Shown piece after piece: positions 58,165 to 64,000 of a stretch of 64,000 nucleotides of DNA. The DNA is from Pseudomonas putida. Lineage in GTDB: Bacteria > Pseudomonadota > Gammaproteobacteria > Pseudomonadales > Pseudomonadaceae. The first letter of the stretch is position 1. Each line of letters opens with the position of its first letter. Made by a program: the position numbers and the translations under genes. The notes beneath the pieces were generated by a model, which saw nothing but the letters and a program-made list of their open reading frames with translations, had not been told where the DNA came from and made no database searches. The stretch spans positions 5,509,501 to 5,573,500 of the forward strand of contig NZ_CP018846.1 of NCBI RefSeq assembly GCF_002025705.1, read 5' to 3'.

Positions 58165-59523
58165 TCACACAGCAAACAGCAGGAACTCACGCTCCCAGGA
58201 GCTGATGACACGCTTGAAGTTCTCGTGCTCGGCGCGTTTGGTGGCGACGTAGCCGGTGATGAATTTCTTGCCCAGGTACTGCACCAGCGCACGGCTGATT
58301 TCCATGCGTTCGAGGGCGTCCTCGATGGTCAGCGGCAGACGCAGGTTGCGGCGCTCGTAGCCACGGCCCTGAACCGGTGCGCTGGCTTCGATGCCCTCGA
58401 CCATGCCGATATAGCCGCACAGCAGGCTGGCGGCGATGGCCAGGTAAGGGTTGGCATCGGCGCCCGGCAGGCGGTTCTCGACACGGCGGTTCTGCGGGCC
58501 GGCATCCGGTACGCGCAGGCCTACGGTGCGGTTCTCCTCACCCCACTCGACGTTCACCGGCGCCGAGGTGTCGGGCAGGAAGCGGCGGAACGAGTTGACG
58601 TTGGGGGCGAACAGCGGCAGCGCTTCGGGGATGAACTTCTGCAAGCCACCGATGTGGTGCAGGAACAGTTCGCTCATGCTGCCGTCTTCATTGCTGAAAA
58701 TGTTCTTGCCAGTGGCCACGTCGACCACGCTCTGGTGCAGGTGCATGGCACTGCCCGGCTCGCCGGTCATCGGCTTGGCCATGAAGGTGGCAGCGACGTT
58801 GTGCTTGAGCGCAGCCTCGCGCATGGTGCGCTTGAACACCAGGATCTGGTCGGCCAGGTGGAGGGCGTCGCCGTGACGGAAGTTGATTTCCATCTGCGCC
58901 GTGCCGTCTTCGTGGATCAGCGTATCGAGGTCCAGGCGCTGCAATTCGCACCAGTCGTAGACGTCTTCGAACAGCGGGTCGAATTCGTTGGCGGCCTCGA
59001 TCGAGAACGACTGGCGGCCGGTTTCCGGGCGGCCAGAGCGGCCAACCGGTGGCTGCAGCGGGAAGTCCGGGTCTTCGCTGCGCTTGGTCAGGTAGAACTC
59101 CATCTCCGGCGCGACGATCGGCTGCCAGCCCTTGTCGGCATACAGCTTGAGGACTTTCTTCAGCACGTTGCGCGGCGACAGTTCGACCGGGTTGCCCTTC
59201 TTGTCGTAGGTGTCGTGGATTACCTGGGCGGTCGGCTCGATGGCCCACGGCACCAGGAACACAGCATCCTGGTCGGGTCGGCAGATCATGTCGATGTCGG
59301 CCGGGTCGAGCAGGTCGTAATAGATGTCATCGTCGACATAGTCGCCGGTCACGGTCTGCAACAGCACGCTCTCGGGCAGGCGCATGCCTTTTTCGGCGAT
59401 GAACTTGTTGGTCGGCGAGATCTTGCCGCGGGTGATGCCGGTCAGGTCGCTGATCAGGCATTCCACTTCGGTGATCTTGTGCTCTTTCAACCAATCAGTG
59501 AGCTGGTCGAGGTTGTTACTCAT
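58165..59523 (-). CDS. spuB: Gamma-glutamylpolyamine synthetase (SpuB)
   Basis: A 452-residue glutamine-synthetase-fold ligase that joins glutamate to putrescine or other polyamines with ATP. Motifs are APEMEFYLTKR, QMEINFRHGDALH, AKPMTGEPGSAMHLHQSV and RVENRLPGADANPYLAIAA. It is homologous to the divergent gene at 60098. It is first in the minus-strand spu operon. Confidence 0.94.
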   Translation of the reverse strand: MSNNLDQLTDWLKEHKITEVECLISDLTGITRGKISPTNKFIAEKGMRLPESVLLQTVTGDYVDDDIYYDLLDPADIDMICRPDQDAVFLVPWAIEPTAQVIHDTYDKKGNPVELSPRNVLKKVLKLYADKGWQPIVAPEMEFYLTKRSEDPDFPLQPPVGRSGRPETGRQSFSIEAANEFDPLFEDVYDWCELQRLDLDTLIHEDGTAQMEINFRHGDALHLADQILVFKRTMREAALKHNVAATFMAKPMTGEPGSAMHLHQSVVDVATGKNIFSNEDGSMSELFLHHIGGLQKFIPEALPLFAPNVNSFRRFLPDTSAPVNVEWGEENRTVGLRVPDAGPQNRRVENRLPGADANPYLAIAASLLCGYIGMVEGIEASAPVQGRGYERRNLRLPLTIEDALERMEISRALVQYLGKKFITGYVATKRAEHENFKRVISSWEREFLLFAV

Positions 59524-60097
59524 AAATACCTCAGGAGGTAAGGTGGTCCGCGCTCTGATTCTGGATGGAGTAGATTGCTAAAGCAAAAACCCACGCGCAG
59601 GCGCACTGTGGATACACTGAAACCAAGCGTGTCCGTAGTGGGATCAAAGGGCAGGAATACGAGAAGAGCAACGAAAAAGCGTTACGAGGTGTGGTCCAGG
59701 TGCGCAAAGCGTCAATTATTGCGGCCATGCAGGCCACAGCTCGACTGATGCGTGCGGGAACGGCAGGGATACCCGACTGCACTGCGCAGGCAGCGCGTTC
59801 AGGTCGCGACAAGCGGACCATGTGACCCTCGTATTATTGTGTTCTGGGTTGAGTCCGAGCTTAGCCTTGTTAATTTTTTTACACAACACCTCCGTAAAAA
59901 ATAAAACACGGCATGTCGGAGATAGCCCTTTGCGAGGGAAATAGCGGATAATGGCACGCCCCGATATGCAGCAAATCTGCCGTCGATGTGCCATTTCAGG
60001 GCATCATGGGGTTGGCTTGACATCAGTTTGTCTTTTCGATTGACTGGTCCTGCAAGCCCCCCTTGATTGATATTTTTAACAACAAAGGTGTTGCATC
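59524..60097. promoter_or_regulatory. 574-nt divergent spuB/spuI control region
   Basis: No convincing gene is present; short frames here lack ribosome binding sites and family features. In P. aeruginosa spuA (a glutamine amidotransferase-like hydrolase) lies next to spuB, but nothing like it is visible. The region around 59840-59905 is AT-rich (TTAATTTTTTTACACAACAC) and probably contains the promoters. Confidence 0.6.
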
Positions 60098-61474
60098 ATG
60101 TCGGTACCCCCGCGTGCCGTTCAGCTTAACGAAGCGAACGCGTTCCTTAAGGAACATCCTGAGGTTCTCTACGTTGACCTTTTGATTGCAGATATGAATG
60201 GTGTGGTGCGCGGCAAGCGCATTGAGCGCACCAGCCTCCACAAGGTTTACGAGAAAGGCATCAACCTGCCTGCCTCCCTCTTCGCCCTGGACATCAACGG
60301 TTCCACCGTCGAAAGCACCGGGCTGGGCCTGGACATCGGCGATGCTGACCGCATCTGCTATCCAATCCCCGACACGCTCTGCAATGAGCCGTGGCAAAAG
60401 CGTCCTACCGCCCAGCTGCTGATGACCATGCACGAACTGGAAGGCGAGCCGTTCTTCGCTGACCCGCGCGAAGTGCTGCGTCAGGTGGTGAGCAAGTTCA
60501 CCGACATGGGCCTGACCATCTGCGCCGCGTTCGAGTTGGAGTTCTACCTCATCGACCAGGAGAACGTGAACGGCCGCCCGCAGCCGCCACGCTCGCCAAT
60601 CTCGGGCAAGCGCCCGCAGTCGACCCAGGTGTACCTGATCGACGACCTCGACGAATATGCCGACTGCCTGCAGGACATCCTGGAAGGCGCGAAAGAGCAA
60701 GGCATCCCGGCCGACGCCATCGTCAAGGAAAGCGCCCCGGCGCAGTTCGAAGTCAACCTGCACCACGTTGCCGACCCGCTCAAGGCCTGCGACTACGCGG
60801 TACTGCTCAAGCGGTTGATCAAGAACATCGCCTACGACCATGAAATGGACACCACCTTCATGGCCAAGCCCTACCCGGGCCAGGCTGGCAACGGCCTGCA
60901 TGTACACATCTCCGTGCTGGACAAAGATGGCAACAACATCTTCACCAGCGAGGATCCCGAGCAGAACGCCGCGCTACGTCACGCTGTCGGCGGTGTGCTC
61001 GAGACCCTGCCTGCGTCCATGGCGTTCCTCTGCCCGAACGTCAACTCCTACCGCCGCTTCGGCGCGCAGTTCTACGTGCCGAACGCGCCGAGCTGGGGCC
61101 TGGACAACCGTACCGTGGCCCTGCGTGTGCCGACTGGCTCTGCAGATGCCGTGCGTATCGAGCACCGCGTAGCTGGCGCCGACGCCAACCCGTACCTGAT
61201 GATGGCTGCCGTGCTGGCAGGCGTGCACCACGGCCTGACCAACAAGATCGAGCCAGGCACGCCAATTGAAGGCAACTCGTACGAGCAGCTGGAGCAGAGC
61301 CTGCCGAACAACCTGCGCGATGCCCTGCGCGAGCTGGACGACAGCGAGATCCTGAACAAGTACATCGATCCGAAGTACATCGACATCTTCGTCGCGTGCA
61401 AGGAAAGCGAGCTGGAGGAGTTCGAGCACTCGATCTCCGACCTCGAGTACAACTGGTATCTGCACACCGTGTAA
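60098..61474 (+). CDS. spuI: Gamma-glutamylpolyamine synthetase (SpuI)
   Basis: A 458-residue GS-fold ligase, homologous to SpuB but diverged. Motifs are VDLLIADMNGVVRGKRIERT, AAFELEFYLIDQE, QFEVNLHHVADPLKACDYAV, AKPYPGQAGNGLHVHISV and RIEHRVAGADANPYLMMAA. It starts at ATG 60098 with AAAGGTG. It is divergent from the spuB operon as in P. aeruginosa. Confidence 0.94.
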   Translation: MSVPPRAVQLNEANAFLKEHPEVLYVDLLIADMNGVVRGKRIERTSLHKVYEKGINLPASLFALDINGSTVESTGLGLDIGDADRICYPIPDTLCNEPWQKRPTAQLLMTMHELEGEPFFADPREVLRQVVSKFTDMGLTICAAFELEFYLIDQENVNGRPQPPRSPISGKRPQSTQVYLIDDLDEYADCLQDILEGAKEQGIPADAIVKESAPAQFEVNLHHVADPLKACDYAVLLKRLIKNIAYDHEMDTTFMAKPYPGQAGNGLHVHISVLDKDGNNIFTSEDPEQNAALRHAVGGVLETLPASMAFLCPNVNSYRRFGAQFYVPNAPSWGLDNRTVALRVPTGSADAVRIEHRVAGADANPYLMMAAVLAGVHHGLTNKIEPGTPIEGNSYEQLEQSLPNNLRDALRELDDSEILNKYIDPKYIDIFVACKESELEEFEHSISDLEYNWYLHTV

Positions 61475-61493
61475 ACAAAAACGCCGCCCCTGA

Positions 61494-61611
61494 TGTGGGA
61501 GCGGCCTTGTGTCGCGAAAGGGGTGCGAAGCGCCCCCCAAAATTTGTGCATCCGCCTGATATTGCCGGGGCCGCTCTGCGGCCCTTTCGCGACACAAGGC
61601 CGCTCCCACAT
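61494..61611. repeat. REP pair, GCGGCCTTGTGTCGCGAAAGG type
   Basis: Arms starting TGTGGGAGCGGCCTTGTGTC and ending with its complement lie between convergent spuI and argA. The left tip (GGGTGCGAAGCGCCCC) has drifted from the right tip (GGGGCCGCTCTGCGGCCC). Confidence 0.9.
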
Positions 61612-61627
61612 AAGGGCGCGCTATGGT

Positions 61628-62926
61628 TTAGAGGGATTTCTCGAAAATCTTCGAATTGCGCTGGTAGTTGTACAGCGAAGCACGCGCAGCCGGCAGCCGC
61701 TCAACACCGCTGGGCGCAAACCCGCGTTCACGGAACCAGTGCGCCGTGCGGGTGGTAAGCACGAACAAGGTGTTCAACCCCATCTGCCTCGCCCGCCCTT
61801 CGATCCGCTCAAGCAGCTCATCCCCACGCCCACCATGGCGGTATTCCGGGTTCACCGCCAGGCACGCCAGTTCACCCGCCTGCGAATCGGCAATCGGGTA
61901 CAGCGCCGCGCAGGCAATGATCATCCCTTCACGCTCGACCACGCTGAACTGTTCGATCTCGCGTTCCAGCACCTCGCGTGAACGACGCACCAGGATGCCC
62001 TGCTCTTCCAGCGGGCTGATCAGCTCCAGCAGGCCACCGACATCATCGATGGTCGCCTCACGTACTACCTCGAACTGCTCCTGCGACACCAACGTACCGC
62101 CACCCTCACGGGTGAACAGCTCGGTCAGCAGCGCACCGTCCTCGGCATAACTGACGATATGGCTACGCGCCACACCGCCTTTGCAGGCCTCGGCGGCGGC
62201 ATCCAGCAGCTCGCCCTGGTAATCGCTGCCCAGGCGCGCCAGGTGCGGGGCGATCTGTTGCGGGCGTAATTCACGTACCAGCTTGCCGTTTTCGTCCAGC
62301 AGGCCAGGTTCGGCGCCGAACAGCAGCAGCTTGTCTGCACCCAGCTCGATGGCAGCGCGCGTAGCGACATCTTCGCAAGCCAGGTTGAAGATTTCACCGG
62401 TGGGCGAGTAGCCCAGCGGCGACAGCAGCACGATGGAGCGTTCGTCGAGCAGGCGGCTGATGCCCTTGCGATCGACCCGGCGCACCTCGCCGGTGTGGTG
62501 GTAGTCCACCCCTTCGAGCACGCCGATCGGCCGTGCAGTGACCAGGTTGCCGGAGGCCACGCGCAAGCGCGAGCCCTGCATCGGCGAGGCGGCGATATCC
62601 ATCGACAGGCGCGCCTCGATGGCCAGGCGCAGGGCACCGACGGCATCGATCACGCAGTCCAGGGTGGCGGTATCAGTAATGCGCATGCCCCGGTGGTAGT
62701 GCGGGGTCAGGCCGCGATCAGACAGACGGCTTTCGATCTGCGGGCGCGACCCATGTACCAGCACCAGGCGCACACCCAGGCTGTGCAGCAGCACCAGGTC
62801 GTGGACGATATTGCCGAAATTCGGGTGTTCAACCCCATCGCCGGGGAGCATGACCACGAAGGTGCAGTCGCGATGGGCATTGATGTACGGGGAGGCATGA
62901 CGTAGCCAGTTGACGTATTCGGGCAT
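61628..62926 (-). CDS. argA: N-acetylglutamate synthase
   Basis: A 432-residue ArgA that makes N-acetylglutamate from glutamate and acetyl-CoA, the first step of arginine synthesis. An amino-acid-kinase-like regulatory domain (about 1-280, LHSLGVRLVLVHGSRPQIE) precedes a GNAT acetyltransferase domain (about 290-432, ACLAVNPEYRHGGRGDELLE). The ATG at 62926 (MPEYVNWLRHASPYI) is the family start. It is feedback-inhibited by arginine in Pseudomonas. Confidence 0.96.
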   Translation of the reverse strand: MPEYVNWLRHASPYINAHRDCTFVVMLPGDGVEHPNFGNIVHDLVLLHSLGVRLVLVHGSRPQIESRLSDRGLTPHYHRGMRITDTATLDCVIDAVGALRLAIEARLSMDIAASPMQGSRLRVASGNLVTARPIGVLEGVDYHHTGEVRRVDRKGISRLLDERSIVLLSPLGYSPTGEIFNLACEDVATRAAIELGADKLLLFGAEPGLLDENGKLVRELRPQQIAPHLARLGSDYQGELLDAAAEACKGGVARSHIVSYAEDGALLTELFTREGGGTLVSQEQFEVVREATIDDVGGLLELISPLEEQGILVRRSREVLEREIEQFSVVEREGMIIACAALYPIADSQAGELACLAVNPEYRHGGRGDELLERIEGRARQMGLNTLFVLTTRTAHWFRERGFAPSGVERLPAARASLYNYQRNSKIFEKSL

Positions 62927-63051
62927 GACAGGGCCTGTGGATAAAGTGGACGGAGAACGGTGAATCACACGGCGTTCAGGATCATCGTCGGAACAGGCTT
63001 GCGGTCACGCGCGGTCTCCTCTAGGCAAGAACGAATCAACAGGGTGGACGT

Positions 63052-64000
63052 TTAATTCAGGCAGTAGTGCCGGATCAAGTCACGCAATAGACGCACGGTA
63101 GGCTCGATTCGTGACATTTCAAGGTATTCGCCGGGCTGGTGAGCACAGGCGATATCGCCGGGGCCCAGCACGATGGTCTGGCAACCCAGCTGCTGAAGAT
63201 AAGGCGCTTCGGTACCGAACGCCACCGCTTCGGCGCGATGGCCAGTGAGGCGTTCGGCCACTTGCACCAGTTCGGCGTCGGCGGCCTGCTCGAAGGGCGG
63301 CACCTCCGGGAACAGCGGCGCATAGTCGATACGCACCTCATGGCGCTCGGCCACCGGCTTCAGCTTGCCGCGAATGGCAGCGCGCAGCTGTTCGACATCC
63401 ATGCCAGGCAGCGGGCGCAGGTCGAACTCCAGGGCGCACTGGCCACAGATGCGGTTGGGGTTGTCCCCCCCATGGATGCAGCCGAAGTTCATGGTTGGCG
63501 TAGGCACGGTAAATTGCGGATTGCGGAAGGTTTCCTGCCACTGCCGGCGCAGGCCCATCAGTTCACCCATCACCTCATGCATGGCCTCCATCGCGCTGTG
63601 GCCCAGGCTCGGGTCGGACGAATGGCCGCTGCGCCCGAGGATGTCGATGCGGTCCATGAGTATGCCCTTGTGCATACGGATCGGCCGCAGGCCCGTGGGC
63701 TCGCCGATCACCGCAGCGCGGCCGAGTGGCTGGCCGGCGGCTGCCAGGGCCCGGGCGCCGGACATCGAGCTTTCTTCATCGCAGGTGGCGAGGATCAGCA
63801 GTGGTTGCTTGAAATCGTGCTCAAGCAGCGGAATCACCGCTTCGATGACCAAGGCGAAAAAGCCTTTCATGTCACAGCTGCCCAGGCCGACCCAGCGGCC
63901 GTCGACCTCGGTCAGCTTGAGCGGGTCGCTGGACCACAGCTGTTCGTCATAGGGCACGGTGTCGCTATGGCCTGCCAACACCAGGCCGCCGGGGCCGGTG
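63052..64000 (-). CDS. argE: N-acetylornithine deacetylase, partial
   Basis: The C-terminal 316 codons of an M20 peptidase-family enzyme that releases ornithine from N-acetylornithine; the 5' end lies beyond the window. The metal ligands are visible in LAGHSDTVPYD, GSCDMKGFFA, CDEESSMSGA and GEPTGLRPI, and the late histidine is in ACAHQPGEYLEMSRIE. It precedes argA by 125 nt on the same strand. Confidence 0.92.
   Translation of the reverse strand, partial: TGPGGLVLAGHSDTVPYDEQLWSSDPLKLTEVDGRWVGLGSCDMKGFFALVIEAVIPLLEHDFKQPLLILATCDEESSMSGARALAAAGQPLGRAAVIGEPTGLRPIRMHKGILMDRIDILGRSGHSSDPSLGHSAMEAMHEVMGELMGLRRQWQETFRNPQFTVPTPTMNFGCIHGGDNPNRICGQCALEFDLRPLPGMDVEQLRAAIRGKLKPVAERHEVRIDYAPLFPEVPPFEQAADAELVQVAERLTGHRAEAVAFGTEAPYLQQLGCQTIVLGPGDIACAHQPGEYLEMSRIEPTVRLLRDLIRHYCLN

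Noticed and set aside
59945..59975. Possible sigma-54 promoter (TGGCAC ... ATGCA) before spuI
   Set aside because: The distance between the GG and GC elements is about two nucleotides too long for a -24/-12 promoter.
59531..59994. Short minus-strand frames in the spuB/spuI gap
   Set aside because: No ribosome binding sites, no recognisable motifs and unfavourable codon use; probably not genes.
1..64000. CRISPR array, prophage, integron or tRNA-linked island
   Set aside because: No direct repeats with regular spacers, phage structural genes, integrase or tRNA were seen; the regular palindromes are REP elements.

Overview
The window is a stretch of Pseudomonas chromosome, most likely from the P. 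putida group. The evidence is high GC with a strong G/C third-position bias, the gene order (cadR-cadA, thyA-lgt, ptsP-rppH, ilvA/rpiA, serA, cysAWT-sbp-oscA, an RND pump with two adaptors, the spu polyamine genes, then argA and argE), and dozens of P. putida-type REP palindromes of the form GTGGGAGCGG...CGCGAA. I saw no rRNA, tRNA, CRISPR array or prophage. The last gene (argE) runs off the right edge.

Bases 1-14,100 are core housekeeping: a LysR regulator behind the cadmium/zinc ATPase CadA with divergent CadR; TSUP permease-lgt-thyA; an NRDE protein; rppH-ptsP; a HAD hydrolase; a DUF2269 membrane protein; ilvA and rpiA. Bases 14,100-28,600 hold tandem SdiA-regulated-type proteins, an FAH-family hydrolase with a D-2-hydroxyglutarate dehydrogenase-type flavoprotein divergent from serA, a DUF4399 protein, an internally shortened solute-binding protein, a DUF523 protein, an EF-Tu-type prolyl hydroxylase, DUF2059, two alpha/beta hydrolases, a thioredoxin-like protein, a maltose-acetyltransferase-type enzyme and a penicillin/AHL-acylase-type protein.

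Bases 28,800-41,700 look like a sulfur-scavenging district: a complete polar amino acid ABC transporter, a MetQ-like binding protein, a stripped-down sigma-54 AAA+ protein with an RBBP9-type hydrolase, a private TonB-ExbB-ExbD set, and the sulfate transporter cysA-cysW-cysT-sbp with oscA. A 29-codon ORF with its own ribosome binding site and terminator lies between the transporter operon and metQ. Bases 41,750-47,000 carry a TriABC-type RND pump.

Bases 47,200-51,110 form the accessory patch. It has two small orphan Rhs-core proteins with matching upstream sequence, matching N-terminal halves and unrelated membrane-plus-PPxY tails. A DUF3077 gene, a REP-associated tyrosine transposase between two REP pairs, and a duplicated 3' end of the polyamine permease gene potI/spuH complete it. 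The second Rhs gene sits exactly between the intact potI and the displaced potI 3' copy, so it appears to have arrived by recombination in potI. It also carries two C8 tracts.

Bases 51,200-61,500 encode polyamine uptake and gamma-glutamylation: spuH-G-F-E-D-C-B on the minus strand and divergent spuI. Together they import putrescine and spermidine and channel them into gamma-glutamyl intermediates and transamination. No spuA is present at this locus. Arginine biosynthesis genes argA and argE close the window. REP pairs of at least four sequence types fill the gaps, mostly at gene 3' ends.
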